From positions 186,001 to 250,000 of the forward strand of contig SCMY01000001.1 in NCBI GenBank assembly GCA_005502805.1: 64,000 nucleotides of DNA, read 5' to 3'. Shown here one piece after another: positions 46,049 to 55,094 of the stretch (positions within the stretch are counted from its first letter, which is position 1; each line of letters starts with the position of its first letter). The notes under the pieces were generated by a model, which saw only the letters and a list, made by a program, of their open reading frames with translations, was not told the origin of the DNA and searched no databases. Both the position numbers and the translations under genes were made by a program. Origin of the DNA: Rhizobiales bacterium 2SD (GTDB lineage Bacteria; Pseudomonadota; Alphaproteobacteria; Rhizobiales; Beijerinckiaceae).

Positions 46049-47306
46049 TCTCGGTCTCCCCGTTCGCCTTCACATGCCAGGTCTGGATGCCGTTGTTGTG
46101 GTAGATCGAGTTGGTGCCGCGGATCTTGCGCAGCTCCTCCTTGGTCGGCTGGAGATAGCCGGTCGAATCCATGGCGCGCGACTGGATCAAGAGGTCCTGC
46201 CCGGTCCAGTCGAAATCGACATAGAAGCGGGTTAGCGACTTATCGAGCACCGGCCCATCGATCCGGGCGTGCTGCCAGTTCTTGCCGCCGTCGAGGGTGA
46301 CGTCGACGCGCTTGATCGTGCCACGGCCCGACCAGGCGAGGCCGGAGAGGACGTTGCGGCCCTTCTGCTTCAGCGGCGCCTGCGGGGAAGGGTTGGTCAC
46401 CACCGATTTGGCGTCCATGAAGAAGGTGAAGCGGCGCGAGCGGCCATCGGCCAGGAGATCAGTGTACTTCGAGGTCTCCTCGCGCGCCTGCCAGGGCTGA
46501 TCGCCGACCTCGATGCGCCTGAGCCATTTGACCCAGAGATTGCCTTCCCAGCCAGGGATGACGGCACGCAACGGATAGCCCTGCTCGGGCCGCAGCGCCT
46601 CGCCGTTCATGGCGAAGGCAATCAGCACGTCGTCGAGCGCCTTCTCCAGCGGCAGCGAGCGGTTCATGCCGGAGGAATCGGCGCCTTCCAGCATCAGCCA
46701 CTTGGCATTGGCCTTCACGCCTGCCTCGGCCAGCAGCACCTTCAGCGGTACACCGGTGTACATGACGTTGTGGACCATGCCGTGGGTAAACTGGCAGCCA
46801 TTGAGCTGCGCCCCGCGCCACTCCATGCCGGAATTCGCAGCGCATTCGAGGAAGTGGATGCGGTTCTGCCGCGGCATCCGCTTGATGTCTTCCATGGTGA
46901 AGACCAGCGGCTTGTCGACGAGGCCATGGATCATCAGGCGGTGATTGGCCGGGTCGATGTCGGCGATGCCGCCATGATGGCGCTCGAAGCAGAGGCCAGA
47001 CGGGGTGATGATCCCGTCGAGCTCGTGCAGCGGCGTGAAGTTGACCGAGGATTCGGGCGAAGCCGTCAGCCAGGAGACGTCGCGGCGGATCACATGCTTC
47101 TCGAAGCGCGACGGCGTGCCATAGGGCCGCTTGTCGACGCCCTCGCCGAGATAGCGGCTCCAGTCCTGGACCTCGGTGATCAGCGGATCGGGCTTGCCCG
47201 CTTCGGCGCGGGCGAGCCCGGTGCCGGCGAGGCCGGCTCCCGCGACCGCCGCCCCGCCGAGGAAGCGGCGGCGGCTCAGCGCATCGGGTTTTGCGGGAGA
47301 GGTCAT
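46032..47306 (-). CDS. soxC: SoxC, molybdopterin sulfane dehydrogenase subunit
   Basis: A 424-residue Tat-exported (SRRRFLGG) molybdoenzyme of the sulfite oxidase family. C155 in HFLECAANSG is the Mo ligand. The Mo-cofactor domain (RHHGGIADIDPANHRLMIHG) and C-terminal dimer domain (GRGTIKRVDVTLDGGKNW) are complete. With SoxD it oxidises the outer sulfur of SoxY-cysteine persulfide, which lets thiosulfate go to sulfate without sulfur globules. Presence of soxCD predicts full eight-electron oxidation. A 43-base gap to soxB. Confidence 0.95.
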   Translation of the reverse strand: MTSPAKPDALSRRRFLGGAAVAGAGLAGTGLARAEAGKPDPLITEVQDWSRYLGEGVDKRPYGTPSRFEKHVIRRDVSWLTASPESSVNFTPLHELDGIITPSGLCFERHHGGIADIDPANHRLMIHGLVDKPLVFTMEDIKRMPRQNRIHFLECAANSGMEWRGAQLNGCQFTHGMVHNVMYTGVPLKVLLAEAGVKANAKWLMLEGADSSGMNRSLPLEKALDDVLIAFAMNGEALRPEQGYPLRAVIPGWEGNLWVKWLRRIEVGDQPWQAREETSKYTDLLADGRSRRFTFFMDAKSVVTNPSPQAPLKQKGRNVLSGLAWSGRGTIKRVDVTLDGGKNWQHARIDGPVLDKSLTRFYVDFDWTGQDLLIQSRAMDSTGYLQPTKEELRKIRGTNSIYHNNGIQTWHVKANGETENVEIG

Positions 47307-47349
47307 GCCTCGTCTCCTTGGCTTTCGACGAGCGTGATGGCGGAGGCGC

Positions 47350-49047
47350 TCATGCCCCGCTCACCTTCACGGCGTCGTTCGGCTTGATGATGATGGTCTT
47401 GGTCGCGGCGACGTGGTCGCGCACCACGTCCCAGATCGGCGGCCCCTGCGTGCCTTCGTTGACGCTGGCCCAGCCGGCGACGACGTATTTGCGGGAAGCG
47501 TCGATCGGCTTGCCCGACTTCAGATGGGTGAGACCGGAGATGCGGCTGCCCATCGGCTTGCCGACGTCGATGGCGTAGCCCATGCCGCCGATCCGGACCA
47601 TGTCGCCACCGCCCTGGAAATAAGGGTCGGGGTGGAAGATGTTGTCGGCGACATCCTCGAGGATCTCCTTGAGCTGCGCGCCGGTCATCTCCATCCGGTA
47701 GCAGTTGGGATAGGTGATCGCGGTCGCGTTGCTGATCGCCTCCCAGGTGATCGCCTCGTCCGGCAGCAGCGAGCCGCCCCAGCGGAAGCCGGGCGACAGC
47801 GCGATCTCGGCGTCGCGCTGCGAGAGCATGGCGTCGCAGATCAGGTCGTCGAAGCTGCCGTTGAAATTGCCGCGCCGGTAGAGCAGCGACTCGGTGCGGC
47901 CGATCTCCTTGGCGAGCTCGGCGGCATAGGGCGCACGCAGCTTGGTGACGAGCGCCGCCATCTCCGGATCGGGCGCGATCGCATCGGCGAAGACCGGCAT
48001 CAGCTTGAAGCGGATGTCTGCGACCTTGCCGTCCTTTACCGCGATGTCGAGGCGCGAGACGAACTTGCCATGCGAGCCGGAAGCGACGAGGGCGGTCTGC
48101 CCGACCCGGATCAGCCCGGGCATGGCGTCATGGGTATGGGCGGTCAGGATGACGTCGATGCCCTTGACCCGGCTCGCCAGCTTGCGGTCGACGTCGAAGC
48201 CGTCATGCGAGAGCAGCACGACGATGGCCGCGCCCTCGGCGCGGGCCTCCTCGACCTGCTTCTGCAACTCATCCTCGCGGATGCCGAATTCCCAGTCCGG
48301 GAACATCCAGCGCGGGTTGGCGACGGCGGTGCGCGGCAGCGCCTGGCCGATCACCGCGACCTTGACGCCGCCCTTCTCGAAGACCTTGCGCGGCGGGAAG
48401 ACCGGCTCGTTCCATTCCTTGTCGCGAATGTTCTGGGCAAGGAAGGCGAAGGGCGCTGCCTCGACGATCTCCTTGACCCGCTCGGCGCCAAGGGTGAACT
48501 CCCAATGCGAGGTCATCGCGTCGAGCTTCAGGGCCGACATCACCTCGACCATGTCCTGACCCTTGGTCTGGAGCGAGCTCCAGCTGCCCTGCCAGGTGTC
48601 GCCGCCGTCGAGCAGCAGCACCTTGTCAGCGCCGCGCTCGGCCCTGACAGCCTTGACCAGGGTCGCGATCCGGTCGAGCCCGCCCATCCGGCCGTAGTTG
48701 CGGGCGAGCGAAACGAAATCGTCCGAGGTCAGCGCGAAGGCATCGGCCGAGCCCGCCGCGATCTTGAAATGCTCACGGAAGGCGGCGTCGGTCAGATGCG
48801 GCGGCAGGCCCTTGGCCTCGCCGATGCCGAGATTGACCGCCGGCTCGCGGAACTGCAGCGGCATCAATTGGGCGTGGATATCGGCCACATGCAGGATGGT
48901 GACCTGCCCCTGCGGCTCGAAGCGCAGGATATCGGCCTGCGACAGCGTCTGCTGGGCGGCGGCGCGCCCGAGCGGGCCGAGGCCGGAGGTGGTCGTCAAG
49001 GCCGCGGCGACCGCCGTCGCCTGCAGGAAGTCTCGTCTGGAGATCAT
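47350..49047 (-). CDS. soxB: SoxB, sulfate thiohydrolase
   Basis: A 565-residue Tat-exported (SRRDFLQAT) dimanganese enzyme of the 5'-nucleotidase fold. Metal-binding blocks include HVADIHAQL, LLDGGDTWQGS, MTSHWEFTLG, LLSHDGFDVD and LTAHTHDAMP. It removes sulfate from SoxY-bound S-sulfonate. Length and motifs are standard. It lies between soxZ and soxC in the leftward operon and appears intact. Confidence 0.95.
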   Translation of the reverse strand: MISRRDFLQATAVAAALTTTSGLGPLGRAAAQQTLSQADILRFEPQGQVTILHVADIHAQLMPLQFREPAVNLGIGEAKGLPPHLTDAAFREHFKIAAGSADAFALTSDDFVSLARNYGRMGGLDRIATLVKAVRAERGADKVLLLDGGDTWQGSWSSLQTKGQDMVEVMSALKLDAMTSHWEFTLGAERVKEIVEAAPFAFLAQNIRDKEWNEPVFPPRKVFEKGGVKVAVIGQALPRTAVANPRWMFPDWEFGIREDELQKQVEEARAEGAAIVVLLSHDGFDVDRKLASRVKGIDVILTAHTHDAMPGLIRVGQTALVASGSHGKFVSRLDIAVKDGKVADIRFKLMPVFADAIAPDPEMAALVTKLRAPYAAELAKEIGRTESLLYRRGNFNGSFDDLICDAMLSQRDAEIALSPGFRWGGSLLPDEAITWEAISNATAITYPNCYRMEMTGAQLKEILEDVADNIFHPDPYFQGGGDMVRIGGMGYAIDVGKPMGSRISGLTHLKSGKPIDASRKYVVAGWASVNEGTQGPPIWDVVRDHVAATKTIIIKPNDAVKVSGA

Positions 49048-49138
49048 GACTCATCCTTTGGATGCGCGCACATCGCGATCCAGGGAATCCAAAACGAAGA
49101 CGCCGCCGGAAGCCGGCGACGATACGATGCCCAAAAGC

Positions 49139-49468
49139 TCAGCCGACCGTCAGCTTGTTCTTGGCCGTATATTCCGAACCGTCGTCATCCTTCCAGATGA
49201 AGGTGAACTCGCCCGATTCCGTCGCCTTGAAGAAGAACGACTGGTAGGGATTGGCCGAAATCGCCGAGTACCAGTCGGCCGAGAAGACCGGCTTGCCGTT
49301 GAAGCTCGCCGAGAATTTGTTGATGATCTTGCGCGGGATGGTCTTGCCCTCGGCGTCCTTGCGCTGGCCGGATTCCATCTCGTGCGAGATCAGGGTCTTG
49401 ATCTCGATCATCTCGCCGGCGGCGGCCTTGGCCGGAACGCGCACGCGGGGCGTGGGCTTGGTGGTCAT
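49139..49468 (-). CDS. soxZ: SoxZ, sulfur carrier partner
   Basis: The 109-residue SoxZ has the family immunoglobulin-like pattern: PRVRVPAKAAAGEMIEIKTL ISHEMESGQRK in succession, then PVFSADWYSAISANPYQSFF near the middle. No signal peptide is present, as usual; it is exported with SoxY. The SoxYZ dimer carries the substrate on SoxY's C-terminal cysteine. Confidence 0.95.
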   Translation of the reverse strand: MTTKPTPRVRVPAKAAAGEMIEIKTLISHEMESGQRKDAEGKTIPRKIINKFSASFNGKPVFSADWYSAISANPYQSFFFKATESGEFTFIWKDDDGSEYTAKNKLTVG

Positions 49469-49510
49469 AGGTGTTTCCTCGCCTTGTTCTGGTCGGTTGT
49501 CGGCGCGGCG

Positions 49511-49975
49511 TCAGCCGCCGCAGCCGCCGATCGTGACCTTGATGTTGGCCTTGGCCGTGTGCAGGGCGCCGTTCGACATCTCGGCGATGCAGATGATGTC
49601 CTGCGTCTGCGCGAGGCGCATGCGCGTCGCGGCCGAGGCCTTTCCGCAGGCCGGGGTGAACTGGTAGCTGACGACGCCCGGCTGCGGGTTGCCCTCGGCG
49701 AAGACGTGCACGGCCTTGACGTAGTCGGCCTCCGTCATCGGGCTCTCGATCTCGACATTGATCGGCACGACCAGGCCGTTCTCGGCGATCTCGGGCACGT
49801 CGAGCTTGATCTTGCCGGAGGCCATCGGCTTGTCGCCGTAGAGCTTCTTGATCTCGGCGGCGACGGCCTTCTCGTCGGCGAAGGCGAGCTTCGGCGCGAT
49901 CGCGGCGGCGGCGAGAGCCCAGGCGGCGGCCTTCACCGCATCGCGGCGCGACAGCGTCGACAATTGGGTCTGCAT
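49511..49975 (-). CDS. soxY: SoxY, sulfur carrier protein
   Basis: A 154-residue protein with a Tat-type leader (LSRRDAVKAAAWALAAAAIA) and the defining C-terminus VTIGGCGG, whose swinging-arm cysteine carries the sulfur intermediates. The rest is an Ig-like fold (LVVPINVEIESPMTEADYVK). It is the first gene of the leftward sox operon. The 171-base gap to soxA holds the divergent control region with the AAAAAACAATAT element. Confidence 0.95.
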   Translation of the reverse strand: MQTQLSTLSRRDAVKAAAWALAAAAIAPKLAFADEKAVAAEIKKLYGDKPMASGKIKLDVPEIAENGLVVPINVEIESPMTEADYVKAVHVFAEGNPQPGVVSYQFTPACGKASAATRMRLAQTQDIICIAEMSNGALHTAKANIKVTIGGCGG

Positions 49976-50057
49976 ACGGGGGCTCCTCCCTGGAATTCGT
50001 CTCGTTTTAACTCTTGACGGCGCCGTGCCGGGTCGCCAATCATTTGCACGTATCGTG

Positions 50058-50075
50058 ATATTGTTTTTTGTGAAT
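50058..50075. promoter_or_regulatory. candidate persulfide-regulator site between soxY and soxA
   Basis: On the minus strand the sequence is ATTCACAAAAAACAATAT. Its last 12 bases, AAAAAACAATAT, are identical to the right part of the palindrome at 55095-55112 that overlaps the ArsR-type gene start. It sits in the middle of the soxY/soxA divergent region. Confidence 0.5.
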
Positions 50076-50146
50076 GTAAAGCCCCCGAGAGGGCCGGCGA
50101 CGAGATCGCAGGATAAGCGATCGCGGAGGAAACGAAAGGGCGAGGG

Positions 50147-50980
50147 ATGAAGCTTCCGATCCTCGGAGCGGCCGCGTTGGCGGCCGTCATGATAGTCGCG
50201 GCCGGGCCGCTGACCGCGCAGTCGCCGCCGCAGGACGACAGCGAGAAGGAGATCGAGCGCTATCGCCAGATGCTCTCGGACCCGTTCTCGAATCCGGGCT
50301 TCCTCGCGGTCGATCGCGGCGAGGCGCTCTGGGCCGAGAAGCGCGGCGCCAAGAACGTCTCGCTAGAGGGCTGCGATCTCGGCGAGGGGCCGGGCAAGCT
50401 CGAAGGCGCCTTCGCCAAGCTGCCGCGCTATTTCGCCGACGCCGACAAGGTGATGGACACCGAGCAGCGCCTGCTCTGGTGCATGGATAAGCTGCAGGGG
50501 CTCGACACCAAGGACGTGGTGCTGCGGCGCTTCTCGGGGCCGGCCCGCGCCTCGGACATGGAGGACCTCGTCGCCTTCATCGCCAACAAGTCGAGCGAGA
50601 TGAAGATCCAGCCGCAGCTCTCCCATCCCAAGGAAAAGGAGATGGCGGCGGTCGGCGAAGCCTTGTTCTACACCCGCGGCGGCGTCAACGACTTCTCCTG
50701 CGCCACCTGCCATGCCGAGGAAGGCAAGCGCATCCGCCTGCAGGGCCTGCCCAACCTCTCGGTCAAGGGCAAGACCGCGCAGGAGACGATGGGCTCCTGG
50801 CCGACCTACCGGGTCTCGCAAAGCGCGCTCCGGACGATGCAGCACCGGCTCTGGGACTGCTATCGCCAGCAGCGCTGGCCGGTGCCGGAATACGGCTCGG
50901 AAGCCCTGACCGCGCTCACCGTCTTCCTGCAGAAGCAGGCCGAAGGCGGCGAGATCAAGGTTCCGTCGATCAAGCGCTAA
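50147..50980 (+). CDS. soxA: SoxA, monoheme type
   Basis: A 277-residue exported cytochrome subunit. After the signal peptide (cleaved near LTAQS) there is one heme site, CATCH (C185, C188, H189). C238 in [10 protein letters not shown] is the cysteine that ligates heme and becomes the active-site persulfide. C76 and C112 remain where diheme SoxA proteins hold the first heme, probably as a disulfide. With SoxX it links thiosulfate to SoxY. The order here is soxA then soxX, reversed from the common soxXA order. Confidence 0.93.
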   Translation: MKLPILGAAALAAVMIVAAGPLTAQSPPQDDSEKEIERYRQMLSDPFSNPGFLAVDRGEALWAEKRGAKNVSLEGCDLGEGPGKLEGAFAKLPRYFADADKVMDTEQRLLWCMDKLQGLDTKDVVLRRFSGPARASDMEDLVAFIANKSSEMKIQPQLSHPKEKEMAAVGEALFYTRGGVNDFSCATCHAEEGKRIRLQGLPNLSVKGKTAQETMGSWPTYRVSQSALRTMQHRLWDCYRQQRWPVPEYGSEALTALTVFLQKQAEGGEIKVPSIKR

Positions 50981-50992
50981 AGGGGAAACGTG

Positions 50993-51601
50993 ATGATCAG
51001 GACATTCATTCCCCTGGCGGCCCTGCTGCTCGCCGCGGGGACCGCGACCGCCCAGGAACGCCCGGCGCAGGCCGTCATCGACGCCTATATCAAGTCGACC
51101 TTCGGCAAGGCCTCGGCCGAATGGCAGGCCAGGATCAAGCCGGACGATTCGCTGGCGGTCTGCAACACGACCCGCAACAACCCGTCCTCGGCGGAATCCG
51201 ACGCGATGCTGAAACGCGAGAGCGCCCGCGTCGTCTATCCCGCCGACGGAAAATTCCTCGGTGACTGGAAGAAGGGCTATCAGGTCGCCAATAACGGCCG
51301 CGGCGGCCAGTTCTCCGATCCGCCCGGCACGGTTGCCGGCGGCAACTGCTTCGCCTGCCACCAGCTCGACCCGAAGGAGGTCAGCTACGGCACGCTCGGC
51401 CCAAGCCTCGCCGCCTATGGCAAGGATCGCAAATACGATCCCGAGACGATCAAGGACACCTACACCAAGATCTACAATTCGATGGCGGTGGTGCCCTGCT
51501 CGAACATGCCGCGCTTCGGCGTCAACAAGGTGCTGGACGAGCAACAGATCAAGGACGTGATGGCCTATCTGTTCGATCCGGAATCGCCGGTGAATAAGTA
51601 G
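50993..51601 (+). CDS. soxX: SoxX, cytochrome c subunit
   Basis: A 202-residue exported monoheme cytochrome: signal MIRTFIPLAALLLAAGTATA, heme CFACH (C119, C122, H123) and distal Met in CSNMPRFG. It pairs with SoxA. I chose ATG 50993 because AGGGGA lies six bases upstream; a GTG one codon earlier is also possible. An additional cysteine (C57) lies in LAVCNTTRN before the heme domain and may form a disulfide. Confidence 0.92.
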   Translation: MIRTFIPLAALLLAAGTATAQERPAQAVIDAYIKSTFGKASAEWQARIKPDDSLAVCNTTRNNPSSAESDAMLKRESARVVYPADGKFLGDWKKGYQVANNGRGGQFSDPPGTVAGGNCFACHQLDPKEVSYGTLGPSLAAYGKDRKYDPETIKDTYTKIYNSMAVVPCSNMPRFGVNKVLDEQQIKDVMAYLFDPESPVNK

Positions 51602-51619
51602 GCCTTGCCGGAGCAACCC

Positions 51620-52510
51620 ATGCTGACGCGTCGCCTGTTCGTCACTGCCGGCGCCTGCGCCCTGGCCTCACCGGCCCTGGCGCAGGTCGTGGCGACGCTC
51701 GGCTCCGGCGAGGAGACGCTGACCGTCCTCAGCGACGGCAGCTTCGAATTGCCGCTCTCGATGCTGGCGCGCGATATCGCGCCGGCGGAGCTTGCGGCAG
51801 AGGCGAAGCAGACCGGGCCGACGCGTTCCGTCCTCAACGTCACCTGCCTGAAGCGCGGCAAGGACGTCATCCTGTTCGATTGCGGCTCGGGCGCGAATTT
51901 CCTGGCGGGCTCGGGCAAGCTTGCCGAGAGCCTGAAGACGGCCGGGATCGAGCCCGATGCGGTGACGCATGTGCTGTTCACCCATCTCCATCCCGATCAT
52001 TTCTGGGGTGCGCTCGACGAGTTCGACAGCCCGCTCTTTCCGAATGCGCGCTGGCTGGTGGCTGCGCCCGAGATCGGCTTCTGGAGCGATCCCAAGGTCT
52101 ATGCCGGCCTGCCGGAAGACCGGCATGCCTTCGCTGCCGGAGCGCAGCGCATCGCCAAGGAACTCGGCGACAAGCTCGAACGGGTCGAGCCCGGCCGCGA
52201 ATGGCTGCCGGGGATCGAGGCGGTGGCGACGCCCGGCCACACGCCCGGCCATGTCTCCTTCGCGTTCAAGGCAGTCGGCGGGCCGGTCATGGTGCTGGGC
52301 GATGCGCTGACGCATCCGCTGATCTCGTTCGCGCGGCCGGACTGGCGGCCCGCCTCCGACCACGACGCCGATCTCGCCGTCGCGACGCGGCGCAAGCTGC
52401 TCGACCGGCTTGCCCAGGAGAAGGGGCAGATCATCGGCTACCACCTGCCCGGCGCCATCGGCCGCGTCGAGCGGCAGGGCACCGCCTATCGCTTCGTTGC
52501 GGCGGCCTGA
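51620..52510 (+). CDS. SoxH-like metallo-beta-lactamase-fold hydrolase
   Basis: A 296-residue protein with Tat-like leader (TRRLFVTAGACALASPALAQ) and an MBL fold: FTHLHPDHFWG (HxHxDH), ATPGHTPGHVSF, and GYHLPGAIGRV near the end. It lies 18 bases after soxX, where SoxH proteins are found in some sox clusters. SoxH is not needed for thiosulfate oxidation in Paracoccus, and its substrate is unknown. The ATG has GGAG six bases upstream. Confidence 0.8.
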   Translation: MLTRRLFVTAGACALASPALAQVVATLGSGEETLTVLSDGSFELPLSMLARDIAPAELAAEAKQTGPTRSVLNVTCLKRGKDVILFDCGSGANFLAGSGKLAESLKTAGIEPDAVTHVLFTHLHPDHFWGALDEFDSPLFPNARWLVAAPEIGFWSDPKVYAGLPEDRHAFAAGAQRIAKELGDKLERVEPGREWLPGIEAVATPGHTPGHVSFAFKAVGGPVMVLGDALTHPLISFARPDWRPASDHDADLAVATRRKLLDRLAQEKGQIIGYHLPGAIGRVERQGTAYRFVAAA

Positions 52511-53119
52511 TCAGCCACGCAGGTAGAACTTCGCCTTGTCGGGCTTGAAGGTCCAGGGCAGGCCGGCATTGCGCCAGCCATTGACGCTGCGCCGGCCGTC
52601 CGCGGAGAGATCGCCCTCGAAGCCCTCATGCTGGTTGTAGACCCGGGTGAAGCCGGCCTCGGCCAGCTTCTCGACCGCCCGCGCCGAGCGATCGCCCGAG
52701 CGGCACATGACGATGACGCGGTCGGTCTTGGCAAGGCCCTTCGCCGCCAGCAGCCGGCCGACATCCTGCGAGAAGGTCGCATTCGCTTCGAGCTTGTAAC
52801 GGCCTTCCTTGTCGTCCCAGTCCCAGAACTCGGTGACATCCACGAAAGGCACATTGCCGTCGATCGCCGGCGCCCATCCGGTGAACATCATCTCGGCGCG
52901 GGTGCGGACATCGACGAACAGGGTTTTCGTCCCCTCGCGCGCCATCACATCGGCCGCCTCGCGCGGGGTCAGATAGAGGCCGAGCGTCGTCTGCTTGGCC
53001 CTGGCGATGCCGGCATGCGGGCCGGTCGCCGGTGCGGTTTGCTGCGCTTCGGCGCGGGCGGCGATGCCGCCGATCGCTGCTGCGGCTGCGAGAGTCAGGG
53101 CGTCCCTGCGGTTCATCAT
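52511..53119 (-). CDS. exported rhodanese-like sulfurtransferase
   Basis: The 202-residue protein has a Tat-type leader (MMNRRDALTLAAAAAIGGIA, cleaved near AEAQQ). The rhodanese domain contains LFVDVRTRAEM and the active-site loop CRSGDRSA. It would transfer sulfane sulfur in the periplasm. Its stop directly abuts the stop of the convergent SoxH-like gene. The DVTEFWDWDDKEGRY insert before the active site is unusual but has no assigned role. Start ATG 53119 is preceded by GAGG. Confidence 0.85.
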   Translation of the reverse strand: MMNRRDALTLAAAAAIGGIAARAEAQQTAPATGPHAGIARAKQTTLGLYLTPREAADVMAREGTKTLFVDVRTRAEMMFTGWAPAIDGNVPFVDVTEFWDWDDKEGRYKLEANATFSQDVGRLLAAKGLAKTDRVIVMCRSGDRSARAVEKLAEAGFTRVYNQHEGFEGDLSADGRRSVNGWRNAGLPWTFKPDKAKFYLRG

Positions 53120-53207
53120 GCTGTCCTCATCGATCGAGATTCGGTTCTGGTTTCGGGCAAGCGCCATCCTCGGCTGGATTGGCCGGCACGCTCGCAGCGG
53201 GGGCTCG

Positions 53208-54101
53208 TCACAAGCTGTTCAGCGGCACTCTGAGGAAGCGCTTGCCGCTCTCGTCCGGCTGCGGCAGCTCGCCGGCCTTCATGTTCACCTGCAGCGAGGG
53301 GATGATCAGCCTGGGCATGGCGAGCGTCGCGTCGCGCGCCTCGCGCATCGCGACGAACTCGTCCTCGCCGATGCCGTCGCGGACATGGATGTTGTGCTCG
53401 TGCTGCTCGGCGATCGTCGTCTCCCAGCGGATCTCGCGGCCATTCGGGCCATAGTCATGGCACATGAACAGGCGGGTCTGCGGCGGCAGCGCCAGCACCC
53501 GCTTGATCGAGCGGTAGAGCGTGCGCGCGTCGCCGCCCGGGAAGTCAGCCCGGGCCGAGCCGCCATCCGGCATGAACAGCGTGTCGCCGACGAAGGCAGC
53601 ATCCCCGACCACATGGGTCATGCAGGCCGGGGTATGGCCGGGCGTATGCATGGCGAAGGCCTTGAGGCCGCCGATCAGATAAGGGTCGCCGTCGGCGAAG
53701 AGATGGTCGAACTGGCTGCCGTCGCGCTGGAACGCGGTGCCCTCGTTGAAGATCTTGCCGAAGGTCTCCTGGACGACGGTGATGCGCTCGCCGATGCCGA
53801 TCTTGCCGCCGAGCTTGCCCTGGATATAGGGCGCGCCGGAGAGGTGATCGGCATGGACATGGGTTTCGATCAGCCATTCGACCGCAAGGCCGTGTTCCCG
53901 GACATAAGCGATGATCCTGTCGGCGGAATCATAGGCGATCCGGCCGGCCGCATAGTCGATGTCCATCACCGAATCGACGACGGCGCAGATGTTCGAGCCG
54001 GGATCCTTGACGACATAGCTGACCGTGTTCGTCTGCCCGTCGAAGAAAGCGGTGATCTCGGGCTTGGTCGACAGGTCGACCGGGTGCGGGATTACGGCCA
54101 T
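53208..54101 (-). CDS. persulfide dioxygenase (ETHE1/Blh-type MBL fold)
   Basis: A 297-residue non-heme iron enzyme of the metallo-beta-lactamase fold. Iron ligands are in ETHVHADHLSG and the HTPGHTPACMTH region, and GDTLFMPDGGSARADFPGG is typical of ETHE1-like sulfur dioxygenases. It oxidises glutathione persulfide to sulfite in the cytoplasm. It is the last gene of a leftward operon with the split YeeE/YedE importer and faces the ArsR-type gene. That setting matches Blh-BigR systems of Agrobacterium and Xylella. Confidence 0.88.
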   Translation of the reverse strand: MAVIPHPVDLSTKPEITAFFDGQTNTVSYVVKDPGSNICAVVDSVMDIDYAAGRIAYDSADRIIAYVREHGLAVEWLIETHVHADHLSGAPYIQGKLGGKIGIGERITVVQETFGKIFNEGTAFQRDGSQFDHLFADGDPYLIGGLKAFAMHTPGHTPACMTHVVGDAAFVGDTLFMPDGGSARADFPGGDARTLYRSIKRVLALPPQTRLFMCHDYGPNGREIRWETTIAEQHEHNIHVRDGIGEDEFVAMREARDATLAMPRLIIPSLQVNMKAGELPQPDESGKRFLRVPLNSL

Positions 54102-54111
54102 GGTTCCCTCC

Positions 54112-54564
54112 TCAAGCCCGGCCTTGCTCGGCCGGTCGAACGGAAGAGCTGGCGAGCCTGCGGGCGAGGATCATGCCGGCGAGCATCGCAGCTAGGAAGA
54201 TCAGCGCCGGCGCGCCGCCGGTCAGCGCTGCGACCAGGGCCGGGCCGGGACAGAAGCCGGCGAGCCCCCAGCCGATGCCGAACAGGACGGCGCCGCTGAC
54301 CAGTCTCGCATCCGGTCGGCTGGCACTGGGCAGGGCGAAGCGTTCCGCGAGCAGCGGACGCCCACGCGCGAAGGTCAGCCGATAGCCTAGCATGGTGACG
54401 GCGATGCCGCCGGCCATGACGAAGAGCAGGCTGGCGTCCCAGCGACCTGCGGGAATGGCGGCGAGATCGAGGAAATTGAGCACCTTGGCCGGGTTCGCCA
54501 TACCGGCGAGGATCAGCCCGAGGCCGAAGATCAGGCCGGCAGCGAACTGGACGAGGATCGACAT
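54112..54564 (-). CDS. YeeE/YedE-like half transporter (DUF6691 type)
   Basis: A 150-residue membrane protein with four to five helices and the motif GFCPGPALVAAL, like the C-terminal half of YeeE/YedE proteins; LILAGMANPAKVLNFLDL is also typical. It forms a pair with the next gene upstream, which carries the N-terminal half type motif. The pair is known near BigR regulators (PmpA/PmpB). It probably imports thiosulfate or another sulfur anion. Confidence 0.85.
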   Translation of the reverse strand: MSILVQFAAGLIFGLGLILAGMANPAKVLNFLDLAAIPAGRWDASLLFVMAGGIAVTMLGYRLTFARGRPLLAERFALPSASRPDARLVSGAVLFGIGWGLAGFCPGPALVAALTGGAPALIFLAAMLAGMILARRLASSSVRPAEQGRA

Positions 54565-54572
54565 GGCCAGCC

Positions 54573-55001
54573 TCACAGCAGGTGCCGAACGACGAAGACG
54601 GTCGCGATCGCACTCGCCATGAAGGTCGCGACGGCGATCAGCGAGCGCAGCGACAGGCGCGACAGGCCGCAAATGCCGTGGCCCGAGGTGCAGCCATTGC
54701 CCCAGACCGAGCCGAAGCCGACCAGCAGGCCGGCGACGACGAGGATCGGGATGGTCGCGGCGATCTGCGGAGCCGGCCAAGCCGACCTTGCAGCATAGAC
54801 GACGAGGGGAGCGAGCACGAGGCCGGCGACGAAGGCGAGACGCCCGCCGGTCTCGCCGTCCGCATCCGGCGGCAAAAGGCGCGAGACGATGCCGCTGATG
54901 CCGGCGATCCGGCCCTGGAACAGCATCAACAGCACGGCCGCGAGGCCGATCAGGGCGCCGCCGACAAGCGAGGTCACAGGGGTGAACGTGGTCTCGATCA
55001 T
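54573..55001 (-). CDS. YeeE/YedE-like half transporter
   Basis: A 142-residue membrane protein with four helices and the family signature WGNGCTSGHGICGLSRLS, whose cysteine is thought to contact thiosulfate through an S-H...S bond. It precedes the DUF6691-type half by eight bases. The operon (half, half, persulfide dioxygenase) starts 110 bases from the divergent ArsR-type gene. Confidence 0.88.
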   Translation of the reverse strand: MIETTFTPVTSLVGGALIGLAAVLLMLFQGRIAGISGIVSRLLPPDADGETGGRLAFVAGLVLAPLVVYAARSAWPAPQIAATIPILVVAGLLVGFGSVWGNGCTSGHGICGLSRLSLRSLIAVATFMASAIATVFVVRHLL

Positions 55002-55094
55002 CTCAGGGCCGCCCCCGCCGGGCAGGTGACGCGATCGACAGAGCCGACATTGACCACGATCCGTTCCCGCGTTATTTAATTCTGAATATCATAT

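Noticed and set aside
47413-49200. A 595-codon plus-strand frame opposite soxB
   Set aside because: Antisense shadow of soxB with the same meaningless Arg/Asp/Leu-rich composition; soxB itself has every expected motif.
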